From Brachionus koreanus (taxonomy: Eukaryota; Rotifera; Eurotatoria; Ploima; Brachionidae): DNA of 64,000 nt. The DNA is taken from NCBI GenBank assembly GCA_016987375.1, contig PJRA01000498.1:604018-668017 (forward strand), read 5' to 3'. The position numbers and the translations under genes were made by a program. Shown here piece after piece: positions 12,201 through 23,865 of the stretch (the first letter of the stretch is position 1; each line of letters opens with the position of its first letter). Below the pieces are notes generated by a model, which was given only the letters and a program-made list of their open reading frames with translations, ran no database searches and was not told where the DNA came from.

Positions 12201-15200
12201 GATTTAATTTTGATTAGCCTATTTTTGGTTCTTTACATAATCAATCATTATTAGGGATAGTGTCGGAGAGAGAACGCACACTTGCCTGACTCCTGTACAC
12301 ACTTTGAAGCTCTCGAAATTCTCTTAGAAGAGTTTTATCAAGTTAACTATTTTCTGTGGTAAGCCATATGATCTAAGTATGGCCCACTCTGTGTATACTA
12401 TCAAAGGCTTTCTTGAAGTCAATGAAGTTAAAATACAGGGGGCTGTTCCATTCAAGGCTTTGCTCTATGATGTTCCTAAGTGCAAATATCTGGTCAATTC
12501 ATCCTCTCCCTCATCTTAATCCTGCTTGTTCTTCTCTGAGTGTAACATTCAAAGAGTTTCTGATTCTTTCCAGAATTATGAGAACTTGCTTGCTACCAAT
12601 ATTAAATGTTCTGGTGTTAATATCTAGTACAGAAAAACATATGCATATGAAGACAGAAGATCTGGCGAACAACGCTAAACCAACTGGACTCGAAATAAAT
12701 GTGGCCTAAACAAAAGTTATGTGCATTAACACTAAATTGGACACCCCGATCACCATTGATGATTCACAAGTCGAGTGTGTAAACGAATTTACATACTTAG
12801 GAAGCACCATTAGTACAGCAATGGGAGCACAAAGAGACATTAAGAAAAGACTTGCTAAAGCAAAGATTACCTTTGCTAGACTCCGACCAGCATGGGAATC
12901 AACCAGCTATAGTAAGGAAACAAAACTCAAACTGTACAGTTCTGTAGTAAAAGCAACACTGATGTACGGAAGTGAATGTTGGGGAATGTGTGAAATTGAT
13001 AAAAGAAGTCTGAATACCTTCCATACTGGAAGCCTGCGAAGGATTCTGGGGATACACTGGCCTGAGACATTGTCAAATGCTGAATTATACAAAAGAACAA
13101 ATTCAGAGCCATTAAGTCAATGCATTAAGAACAAGAGATTGCGATGGCTTGGACATATACTTAGAATGAAAGAAAAAAGGAATAAATCCTAAACCCATGA
13201 AAGAGTAAATTTTATTTTGTTCAAAAATTAACATAAAAATCTATTCTAAATTTTGATCTCTAATTTAAAAAATTACAAAATTTGTTTAAATAAATTGAAG
13301 TTATGTCAAAATTTGGTCGACCAAAATAGTCGACTTTGGCTAACCAGCTAACCAAGCTTAACCAACATCACTTGTATTTATGTTAAATAATTCAAATTTT
13401 TAAACCAAATCTATACAAATTAAATTTTTGTAATTGAAAATTTCAACATTGATCTTTAGATCAAAAAAGAATTAGTTAATCTTGAATAGAAATATTAAAA
13501 TACTGGCAACAAATATTAAAATACCTAAGGTTTCATCTAATCTCCATACAAAATCAATACTTATTTCATCTTGTAGTCCTGTAACTCGATTACAAAATGC
13601 TGGATGATGTCTGGTTAAATATCTATCATTCCTTATACATATTTTTATTAGTTTTATTAAATTTCTCAACATCCTTGTACATCTTAGGCCAATATTATCT
13701 TTCGGAAAGCTTTTGGTAAGTTGTGTTAATCCCGGAATGAACTGCTGCTGAATGAGCTTGATTTATTAACTCATGTCTACATTGTCCCCCTTGGGATGCG
13801 TGCATTAAAATGAAGATTTCATGTTTTGACGCGACGTTAAAATTCAAAAAACTTGAAATTAATGCTGGGTCAAATACCGAAAATGCGGACTTGATCCCGC
13901 ATTAAAAACTGAAAATTATTAAGTAAATTTGAGTTATGGTCCAGGTTTAATAATTAGGTTTACAAAAAAACTAAAAAATTAAATAAAATAATTAAAAATA
14001 TTTTTTAATTGTCTCTAATTTAATTCATAATTTTCAGTGTGGGTTTGCATCCCTAGGGGCCGATTTAACATGGAAAGGATGGTCGCATATGCGTGCACTA
14101 AAACCTAAGAATCAAAAGTTTTCCCATGCATGATATTTCAAGGGTTTACGGAATTTTAATCTTAAAAAAATGCAAATAAAAATTTATTAAAAAATAACCT
14201 ATTTTTACGATCATGAACATATTTTTTAATTATTTGAATTGAACTTAGCAACACACTCAATAAAAATTTACTTCTTATTCCATCTTTTTTAATTCAGTTT
14301 CCTCATGGCGTCTTATAAATCTTTTTCATCTATTTTAAATCATTTGAAAGATACTTTGAGGAAAGTCATAAAAAAATTTATAAAATCATAGTTTTGATAT
14401 TAGTTGTTCAAAAAAAAAAATTTCAAATAATTTTCTTTTTTAAATATGTTATATTTTGTTTTTTTTTTTGTGGCTAATCTTTTTAAACAATAATTTTATG
14501 TTTTTTATGAATTAAATTTATTTTTCATTTCTTTTAAAGTTTAATTTTTAAAATAAGAAACAATGATGAGTGAAAAAATGAAATTTCACAAAGAAACGAC
14601 TCTAAATTTGAGGAAGCTTTTTAGATTTTTTTCAGATATTGCTATTTTTAATCTATGCCACATCGATGTTTATTTTAATTTTTATCATCTAATTGATAAT
14701 ATCAAATGATCATATGATTTGCATGAATTTTTCTAAAGATTGTCAAAAATAATCATCAAAACTCATATGATTTGATTATGTTAACTGATAAAATGTAAAC
14801 TCAATAATAATTTACAGCAAAAAATTTTGAGTCAAATAAACAAATAAATGTTAAAGTAAAATTTTTAAAAATTTTTCGAATCATTTTCTAAGGAATAAAA
14901 AATAAGTAAAAATAATTTGTATATATCGATAAGATTTTAATTAAATTAGAATTTTTGATATAATTATTAATAGTGAAAGGAAATACTGAGTTTTCGTTCC
15001 AACGGGTAAAAACATCTGCTTTAATTATTTTCTATTTATAGATTAATGAGTTTTGCACAATAGGAAAATTTATGGCTGAATTAAATGAAGAGAGAATTTA
15101 TTTTAATCAAAAAAAATCAAATTTTTTTTAACTTTCTAGAATAAACTAATAGTTCTAAAAATAAAATAAAAATAAAAATTTTCTTCAAGCATCTTTATAG

Positions 15201-15962
15201 AAAAAAAATTATCCGAAATAAATAATGAGAAAAAAATCATTATGAATATTCACAAATTGGATTTAATAAAAATCCAATGGCACAGTCTGTCATTAGTTTT
15301 AATTTTTCTCCTAACTCTAGGGAATTGTCAGCAAAAATTAATCTATAAATTAGTCTTCATATTTACTCAGACTTGTTTACTTTTTTTTTCTGATAATTAA
15401 TTAATTAATTTCTATATGAAAACCATTTTATATTAATCAATTTAATAAGTTGCTTTTCAAAATTTAAATGTCGTTTAATCTACAATAAAAATTATCCTAA
15501 TTTTGAACAAAATCTCTTGACTATTTTATCTGAAATTGAAACTCTAATTTTTTTTTAATTAAATTCAATTAAAACTCATATTTAAATTCTCACGCAAAAA
15601 ATCCTATTTTTACATCATAATTAAAATCATAAATAAAAATTTTGCCTAATTACAAATGATCTAATTAAAAATTGACAATACTAATTGATGACAAATTATG
15701 TAATAAAAATTTTGGAAAACATAATTTAAAAAAAATTTCAGCAGAAATTTAAATTGAACTAATTTAACCTACTTGTAAAATAAGCAGGTATCCAACAATG
15801 AATTTGTTTTGTTCCAAATTGTCGATTAGTAACAATTATAGCGAAAATAACTAAAACAGCAACAGTGTATTTGTAGTTGATGCGGTCGGCGAAATCGTCA
15901 TCGTGCCGCTCGACGCCGAACACAAGAATAGGAAAACGTGTTACCACGCTCAAAATGTCCAT
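9244..15962 (-). CDS. inx: Innexin (gap-junction channel protein), two exons
   Basis: Exon 1 is 15962-15773 (donor GTAGGT) and exon 2 is 10736-9244. They join in phase to give 560 aa. The N-terminus MDILSVVTRF and TM1 (about residues 31-46) are followed by extracellular loop 1 with two Cys (HCWIPAYFT and YINDICWVSNTYYI). TM2 starts at the innexin signature YYQWVPF (residues 102-108). Loop 2 again has two Cys (SMCDFRI and YTVQCVLPINLFNQ), TM4 follows, and the tail is about 200 residues, rich in acid and Ser. Four TMs with two Cys per loop is the innexin layout. Six or eight subunits form a channel for ions and small molecules between cells. The splice removes a 5 kb intron that holds repeats. 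Innexins occur in protostomes and some other animals. Which paralogue this is cannot be told. Confidence 0.93.
11697..11835. repeat. Degenerate ~31-bp tandem repeat
   Basis: About four and a half units of roughly 31 bp resembling GGGACAAATTCTCCTTAATTT with TTCGATT-like joints. Successive units differ at many positions. Non-coding. Confidence 0.55.
12250..12625 (-). mobile_element. LINE reverse transcriptase, middle part, inverted
   Basis: On the minus strand this reads as non-LTR reverse transcriptase: LREEQAG, a DQIFALRNIIEQ segment, the catalytic-region motif FIDFKKAFDSIHR and then VRQ.CVLSPTL. It holds several stops. It lies back to back with the later part of the same protein on the plus strand (12640-13192). 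Confidence 0.8.
12640..13192 (+). mobile_element. LINE reverse transcriptase, C-terminal part
   Basis: Reads KTEDLANNAKPTGLEIN, one in-frame TAA (12707-12709), then FTYLGSTIS, LYSSVVKATLMYGSECW, RRILGIHWPE and LRWLGHILRMK. These are the thumb and C-terminal motifs of a non-LTR reverse transcriptase. The frame stays open for 157 codons after the stop, so the insertion is fairly young. An older copy of its 3' part is at 4330-4485. Confidence 0.85.
13472..14049. other. Innexin-intron DNA without recognised gene
   Basis: A short open frame on the minus strand (13672-13472) has no recognisable motif. The stretch at 13770-13800 is more GC-rich than its surroundings and may be repeat-derived. Confidence 0.3.
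14050..14155 (+). repeat. Dispersed repeat, copy 2
   Basis: Second copy of the repeat at 3622-3735, in the same orientation and with few differences over about 105 bp. It begins TAGGGGCCGATTTAACATGG and ends CAAGGGTTTACGG. Confidence 0.7.
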
Positions 15963-16403
15963 ACTAAACTAGAATAAAAAAATTCTCCTTTTTTTTCTTT
16001 GTTATTTCGTTGTAAACAAATTTGAGAGTTGTCTAAATCTATTTTGCTTTATCTCCTAAATACACTGCATCAAGTGATCATTGTTTTTCATGACTCTAGT
16101 TATACCATTGATCCATTTATTCAGGTGCTTAAAATTTATCTAAATAAATAAATGAAATATTAAAAACTAAAAAAAAAGCTGATCAAACTTGAAAGACAAA
16201 TATTGTATAGACATAAAACAGTTTTTGGACAAATATTTAGAATTGCTTATCGATTTTGTTTCTCTAGTTAAATAGTCAATGATAAGCTTGAAAAATTGGG
16301 CTCTTGGGAAAGCACGGACCATTAGGCAGTGAAAGTTCGTTTCCCAACTATCAATGACTCAATTCATGCATTTGAAATTGTCTTAATGAAAAAGCACTGT
16401 CTA

Positions 16404-16510
16404 GGGCTTCAAAGAACAAAAATAAAGCTCACTTATTTCAAAAAGCGAGCATTTCTGCAGACAAAATAAACTTCGAAAATGAGTGAGCTTTATTTTTGTT
16501 TAGACTCTAG
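16404..16510. repeat. Short inverted repeat (hairpin)
   Basis: AACAAAAATAAAGCTCACT at 16415-16433 is repeated as its reverse complement at 16482-16500, with a loop of about 48 bp. Weaker pairing (CTAGGGCTT / AGACTCTAGG) extends the arms. Probably a small foldback element. Confidence 0.55.
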
Positions 16511-17282
16511 GCCAACACTCTGAAGAATTGTGTTCCGATTTTTAAAAGTATTGGTTAGAACGAGCATGATGGAACAATAAGCAATCTAATATAGGTATAT
16601 TTAACAATTTCCTCTTTTAACTTGAATAAAGTAGAAATAGAAACATAAAAGAAGTAGAAAAACAAATTTTTTCATCATCATCTTCATCAAAAAAAAAATA
16701 AAAATAAAAAAAATTTAAGAATCAATAATAATTAAGCATCAATAATTTATTAATATATGGTATGAATTATATTTTCATACTACGTATTGGATTCTGTATT
16801 TTTTGTTTTCAAATTTAAAATCGTTAAAATATCTGAAATGAAATCAGCATTGGGGAGTTGAAATAAATTATGATTATAAATTAAAATATAAAGAAGATAA
16901 TATTGATGGAGTTTTGAAGCTTTGAAGAGAAAAAAATTAGTATAAAAAAAAAACTTTGGCCCTATAAACTAGATAATTATTGTCTGCAAGTGATGGACTT
17001 AGCGCGCAATCGATTTATCACAATCAATTGCCTAGACCGTTTGCAAAAGAACGTCTGACTCTTTTTATTTTTTACTAGTTTGGTTTCTTGTTCTAAACTT
17101 TCTATTTGTAAAAAATCAATAATTCAAATTGTAGCAGCATTAATAAAAAACTACTACGATAATGATGTCTATTAACAAAATTTAATAAAGGAAATTAAAT
17201 TTTTTCTCCGATTTCTAGCTGATTATAAATACTTGAATTTCTTAAACAAAAATATTTGAAGTGTTTGTGAATTAAAAAAAGT

Positions 17283-17355
17283 CGAGCCTACCAGGACTCG
17301 AACCTGGAATCTTCTGATTCGAAGTCAGACGCGTTATCCATTACGCTACAGGCCC
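17283..17355 (-). tRNA. trnR-UCG: tRNA-Arg (anticodon UCG)
   Basis: The 73-nt minus-strand sequence starts GGGCCTGTAGCGTAATGGAT. The anticodon stem is TCTGA/TCAGA with loop CTTCGAA, giving anticodon TCG. The B box is GGTTCGAGTCC. The acceptor stem GGGCCTG pairs with TAGGCTC (two G-U pairs), and the discriminator is G. No intron. A run of seven T follows on the minus strand (17280-17274), the expected RNA polymerase III terminator. Confidence 0.95.
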
Positions 17356-19997
17356 GCTCTCCACAAGCTTAAGCTTTTTCACCTTTGAAATATAAACTCT
17401 AAATCAGCCAGGATTCTATTAGTTTTAGATTTAAGAATTTTTTTTGTTTTGTTGATTGTTTCTTTGAAAAGTAATGAAAATTAACTTTAAAAAAATATAT
17501 TCAAAATGAAACTAAATGGTTTTTTTAAACCAAATTTTAGTGAAAACTTTTATTTGTTTTTTTAAAAATCGGCATAGAAAAATTTTCCGTTTGCTTAACA
17601 AAAAAAAGAGGCTTATTTTTTTTTTCAAAAATGATTTATGTAAATAATAATTTTATTTTTTAATTGGTATTCAATTAATAACAATTGATTGCCTTAATAT
17701 ACCTTAAAGAAATGTCATACTAACCCAGTTTGGAATACACAATGCAATTATCTGGGAATAATTTTTTTTTAAACAGAAATTTATTCCTATAAGAATTAGG
17801 ATTAATCATGCAGATTAATTTTAGATTTAATACATTTAAGCATACGTTGTATGATAAATCTATCATTTAATATTTATTTTGTTTTGAAAATTTTTCAAAT
17901 TTAAAAAAAAAAAAATTCCTTAATTTACAATTAAAAATTTATTGTAAAACACTAGAAATTGAATTATGTCTAAATCTATAGCACTTGGTTTAAATTTTAA
18001 ATTTATAACGATTAAATTAATTTACTTATTTAAAAAATCTTGATTAAATTTTTAATTAGACTTTTTTGTGTCGAATTTTAAGCATAAATAATTGCTCAGA
18101 ATTAATTTTTGTTTAAAAACACTGCTCGAAATGAAATAAAATTTTTCTAATTCAATTAGTAAATAAAATATTTTTTCTACTCAATAAGTAGATTTAAATT
18201 TATTCATTTACCTCTCACAATCTTAAATCATTTTTGTAAAAAAATAAAAAAAAATGAATTCTTATTTAAAATGATTGATAATGCAAAGTTTTGTCTGCCA
18301 AAGCCTATTTAACCGCTTATAAACTGAATTAATTTGCATCTTCATTAATCATTTGCTTTTATTTGAACGAACTTTTTATTTCAAAATTACAAGAGCTCTT
18401 CAAAGTGATGACTTTTTAAAATATTATAAAGACCTTCAACAAAATTTACAATAACTTTTTTATGATTTAATGAATAAATAATTTTAATCGATTTTGGCAA
18501 GGTGTCATGCTTTTTTAGTTTAAAAACTTAGTCTGATGAAGGAAAAACTTTAATCCAAAAAAAAAACTAAAACAAAGAATAAAGAGTGCTAATTGTTTTT
18601 AAAGCCTTTTTGACGAGATAAGAAAATATATTTTGTTATCAGCCTTATTATCAGGTTCATTTTATTTTCTGTTAATTTATTTGCATTATACTTCTGGAAA
18701 TAAAGTATGGTGAAATTTGATCAACTGAATGAAATAATAGTATCTTTTTTTCTAATTACTTAGAAAGCATGTTTTTTCCATTTTAAAGTAAATTATATTC
18801 TGAAATAAAACACCATTAGTTGTAGTTGCATTTGTTGAAAATCTTTTGCCAACGCTTTAATGAAATTGAAATCAACTAATTTTGATTATTATTTGAACAC
18901 ATGCAAAGCAATTATTTTATGGTTTGAAAAAATAAGTGAGGTAAATAATATGAAATTAGTTAATTATAGAGAGATTAACTTTAACGATTGAAATAAGTGA
19001 ATCATGATATTCGAATTTTAGTCTAATTTATTTATTTTTCAATCAATTGACATGATAAAATGACTTGAAAAAGAACAAATTTTTTTAAAAAATATATACG
19101 CATTAATAAAATAATAAAAAATAAAAATCATAACAGTTTTTTTAAAAAATTGCCAAAATCGAAATTGAAAAATATTTTTGTTTGCTTCAGGTATTGTCTG
19201 TGAATAATTTGCAAAAATTGATTAATAACAAAAAAATTATAAGATCAAATAATATTAATAGCAAGAATAAATTTGAACATAGAATGATACTTTTTTTAAT
19301 CGAAAAAAATGTTGGGTAGTTTAGATTTATGTTGTGGTTTCAATCACAACTACCTTCAAAAACAGTCAAATCATGTTGTTTAAATTTCTGAACTAAGCAT
19401 GTATATTTCGTTCACACAATTTTTCTCCTACAAATAAATTGACACCATTTGTTAAATAAACTTGACCCGAAGGCTCAACAACAAACAACTTTTTAATTGT
19501 TAAGCCCCAAAACCTGAATTAGGTAACCAACTTGAGGTAAAGACTCAATGGTTAAAATAAATTTTTGCAAGCCTTTAAAAGAATAATAGAAAATTGTTAA
19601 TTAATTACTATTCCTAGTTCCTAGTATCAGCCAAAAAAAAATTTAGCTAGAAACTCTAGATAATAAGACTTTAAAACGACTTTTTTTTTCAGTTTTCCAC
19701 AAGAAAAAACTTTAATAAAGAGAAGAAAATTCCTCAAATTTATCAAATAGGTTTAAGTAATTAATTTTTAAATTCAAATATCAATTAAAAAAAAGATTTT
19801 TTCCTTAAAATAGCATCAATTTCATAAATTCATTCAACTTTAAGTTTACATAATGAATTTTTAATTCTTTAACATAAATTAATATTAATTGTAAATTTCT
19901 TTTCTAACATTTTAAAATTTAAACGCTAAACTCAATCTAATTTAATTTTTTTGTTATTTTGCAACATTGTACAACATCAAAAATCAATCATGTGGCT

Positions 19998-20072
19998 GAA
20001 AGGAAGGACAAAGTCTCCATTCCAACCGGCCAAGGCTTCGCCTAAACTATTTTTAAAATAAATAAATAAAAA
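19998..20072 (+). repeat. Retroelement-like 3' tail, copy 1
   Basis: CTCCATTCCAACCGGCCAAGG, then CGCCTAAACTATTTTTAAAA, ending in AATAAATAAATAAA. It resembles 20541-20610 and looks like the 3' end of a SINE or LINE with an AATAAA-type tail. Confidence 0.45.
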
Positions 20073-20540
20073 AAAAAGATGTAATTAATAATAATCCTTT
20101 CTTTCTTCCTTTTAAGACTTATCTTTTATCCTTATTAAATTCAATCAAGTACCTATATTTTTTTAAAAAAAATTTCAGCTTCTTCTAGGAATATTTCACG
20201 ATTTACGGCTGTTGCTGATAAGCTTTTTTTCGAATAATAACAAAATACCAAAATTTAAAAGTTTGATTTTCATTTAACACTAGAAGCACCAAGCATTTTT
20301 TCACATTTTTTTAATTCCAAAATATTTATAAAAAAAATCTATGATAACTTAATAAAATAAAGTAATCAAATATAATCAAAAGATTCGAAACACCTCTAGA
20401 CGCTTTTAACAGTCTTACAAATTGTGCATAACATAATTTTCAACCCTTAACAACCAGAATATACATATATTTATATTTTATTTATTCGACCAACTCGAAC
20501 TTCTTCCTTTTTTAAATTTTTTTTCTTTTTATCAATTGGG

Positions 20541-20610
20541 TTTAAACGAAGGCGTAATCCATTCGGACGAACCTAGGGTCCGCCCTAAAGTATATTTTTA
20601 ATAAATAAAA
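20541..20610 (+). repeat. Retroelement-like 3' tail, copy 2
   Basis: ATCCATTCGGACGAACCTAGG, then CGCCCTAAAGTATATTTTTAA followed by TAAATAAAAAA. It aligns with 19998-20072 at CCATTC, CC.AGG, CGCC, TAAA and the AATAAATAAA tail. Confidence 0.45.
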
Positions 20611-22958
20611 AATACTAAATAATAAAGTAATATTATTTTTTTAAGAAAATTTTAAATTCTACATAAATCAAAAAAGATAGTTTCATTTGAAGAATCTATT
20701 CAAAAGATACGAGGATTTAAAATTTTTTCAAAAGAGTCAAACTGACTCCTTCTAGAGTTAATAAGATATTTTAGAATCAAATAAACAAAGAGTTAGACAT
20801 ATCGCTTTTCAGAACATCAATTCTGTTTTTTTTAATATATAATATGATCTAAGTAAAAGAATTACAAAAAATATCCAGCTTTCTAAAAAAAGAAAGTTTT
20901 TATGACTCAAAATAATAAAATCATGATACACCGATTTTGACTTAAAAATACCAGTTTCTTGTTTAATTTAAATTAAATGAATTATTAATTTTTTTTTTGA
21001 TATCATGAAAAAATAATATTCCTATATAAATTTCAAATTTTCATTGCAAAAAATTGAATGGTCATAGTATTTTATTGTATATTTTGGACATTCATAAATC
21101 AAATTTAAAAAAAATGCTTCTTAAATGGAAGAAAAGCATCCCTTTTAATAAAGTAGCAAACAAATGTGAAGCAAGACAAAATCCAAAAATATGAGCCTTT
21201 TTCAATGATTATTATTCTTTATCAAGCATTTTTTTATTTCACATTTTTATCATATCAAAAATTGAAATTTTTTTAAAGTAAATAAATTTCAAAATGTCAT
21301 TTATTAATTTTAGTCATATTTTAAATTTTCATTTGAATAAAATTAAAAGTTTTATACATTATTTCAACATTATGTTAAACGCTTAGTTCTAAATTATTAA
21401 GATTATCTATTTAAAAATTTTCTATAGGTAATTTGTAGAAAATATTCTAAAGCAATTAGTTTTAAAGCATTTGTTATTTTTTTGGAAGAAGAAATTTTAA
21501 ATCTAGTTAGGAAGTTTTGGCATCATTAGTAAAAATTTTGTTTGCAATTTTATGCTTTCAATAAAAGTTCTAAATATTCTATTGATTGAAACAAACAGCT
21601 TAATTAATTTAGACCAAAATTTCTTTCTTAAATAAATTGTGATCAAACCTGATTTTTAAAATGCTTTTATTGCGAAGGAAATTTTTTAACTCAAAAAAAA
21701 TAAAAATATCATTCAAAACATAAAATTTGATCGCATTTTTTTTTAAATAATAAAAATATCAAGACAAGCCTTTAAATTTATCGGTTTTCTTTTATCAAGT
21801 CTTTCTTTTTAGGGAAATTAGTCTCATATAAATTAAAAGGTCTTTATCCCCCACCCATTTTTAAATGTGATGAAATACACGCTTAGGTGTGCTTTATAAA
21901 AAATTAAATTTTATTCAAAACTATTTTATGTTAAAATTTTGTCTCTAATTGCTCTTTTAAATGAGTGCTTACTTATACTTTTATTTATTTATTTCAATGA
22001 GGGTCATGTGGGCAATGAAAAAAAAATTCTTAAAAGAAAATTAAATTTTATAAGTAAGAAAAATTTTTTTCACTATTAATTTTATTCTGTTTTATGTGCG
22101 TCTTTTACTCATTATTCATTTTAAGTTTTTATTTGACCCGTTTTCTTAATTAAATATAGAATTTTTGTGACCTTATCGAATGATCAAATAATTTTTTCTT
22201 CAAGATTAACATAATTTTAATAATTTGATTTTTAATTAAAAATCCGCTATTAAGCAATTTCAAAAAAAAATCAAAATGTTTGCTTTAATTGAAAATAGGT
22301 CCAAAAGATTTTATAATCGATATAGGAAAAATAATAGACTAGTAATTTGACCTAGTATTGATATTTATTTAAAACAAACAAATTTATTTTTGATATATGT
22401 CTTTTTTAAATAAAAACAAAAGTTGCAACTAATAAATAATCTGATTGATAGATAAACAGAAAAAAAAATAAATGCCTTTTACTCAAATATTGATTAAGAA
22501 AACCTTTAATCAAAAACTCACCAGGCATCGCTATCAAAAAGAAATTTACTCTTACTAAGTAATGAATATCTACTTAGTTTCGTATGGTCAAAATGTTTCA
22601 TCAATAAATAAAAAAAGCTAGCATTATTTTTAAGTACATTTAACACACTTGACATTGAGAGGCGTCGTTTTGCCACATTAATTTTTATTTACTATCTTCA
22701 AAATTAAAATAAATGTTTATAAAAAATTTAATTCTTTCACCTTAAAGACATTTAGGTCACATGACTTGATCTTTTTTTTAAAAATTTCCTTTTATGAAAT
22801 TAAATCTGGTCAAGATTCAAACAAAAAAAAATCATATATACTAAAAAATCTCATCAAGCTTTCTAAATAACATATTTTTTTTAGTTTTATTCAAATTTAT
22901 TTAGTGAAAAATTAGGTTACATTTAAATAGTAAAAAAAAAAATAACAATCTAGAAAAA

Positions 22959-23603
22959 ATGTCCGATGAGGTGGATTTTTAATAATTTAAATTTCATCTG
23001 TTAAATTTGTTTCCTTTCAAGAGTGATAGCGAAAGAGTACTAAAAAACGAGATGTTCGAAGACGATGGTCTGTCACTAGACCAAATAGACGAGCTTTTTG
23101 AGACTTTTACTTTGTTCGACAAAGACTATAATGGAGCTCTGAGTGCAAAAGAGTTGACAGTGGTCATGCATTCAATAAATATGCACCCGACAGCAGATGA
23201 GGCACGTGACATGATAATGGAAGGCGAAACATGCGACGACAAGCTCATAGACTTTCCCGAATTTGTGTCCATTCTGGCCAGAAGTGCCATGAGCTCGCAA
23301 AGTCGCCAAGAATCACACCGGAAGCAGCTCGTCTCAGGCTCAAATTTTGCTTTTGAATCGCTTGCCGACGAATCCGGGTTTATAACAAGCAAATCACTTA
23401 GTCGCGCTCTTAACAAAGTAAATGAGAAAATAGATGAAAACGAAATTCAAAAATTAATCGACGAGTCAAGTATATATCGTTTTAGATGCGGCAATAAACT
23501 GGTACTTGGGAAACAAGATTTTAATTGTTTATTAGAAAGTGTATATCATTTTGATCTTAATCAAGAAGAAGAAGAAAACTCAGAGCAAACAGAACAGCTA
23601 TAA
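22959..23603 (+). CDS. EF-hand protein, calmodulin/centrin-like, two exons
   Basis: Exon 1 (22959-22970) encodes only MSDE. A 51-bp intron (GTGGAT..TTTCAAG) joins it to exon 2 (23022-23603), giving 197 aa. The first EF-hand loop, DKDYNGALSAKE (from residue 37), has canonical calcium ligands. The second (GETCDDKLIDFPEF) has lost residues, and the third and fourth are strongly degenerate, so probably one calcium site remains. The tail is acidic (EEEENSEQ). Role: calcium sensing or a structural light-chain-like function; the partner is unknown. The first exon is short and its donor is weak, so the start is inferred; 23007 is an alternative non-ATG frame opening. It lies 262 bp upstream of a second EF-hand gene. 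Confidence 0.75.
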
Positions 23604-23865
23604 GTTTCGAAATTCTTTAAACGAAAGCATTTGAAAATTTACATTTTATATTTATTTTTAGTTTCTTTTATAGGTATTTAGCAGTTAATAAAAAAATAAA
23701 ACAAGATTTTTTTTTTAAATGAAAAAAAAAACTTTTTTTCTCATAATATTTTTTTTCCAAATAAATTATTTAATTCTTGAAGCATGACCCGAATTCACAT
23801 TTAAATTTGTCTTATAGAAAAGGTTCATATTTTTTTTGGTTGGCAAGCTTGAAGTGTGAAAATAA

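Larger units (their letters stand above)
10737..15772 (-). other. Intron 1 of the innexin gene
   Basis: About 5 kb of AT-rich DNA splitting the innexin first extracellular loop. It contains a degenerate 31-bp tandem repeat (11697-11835), a LINE with inverted 5' part (12250-13192) and a dispersed repeat (14050-14155). No other gene is seen inside. Confidence 0.8.
17356..22958. other. 5.6-kb gene desert
   Basis: No reading frame longer than about 60 codons and no recognisable exon on either strand. It holds A/T runs and two related short retroelement-like 3' ends (about 19998-20072 and 20541-20610), but no other identifiable feature. Confidence 0.6.
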
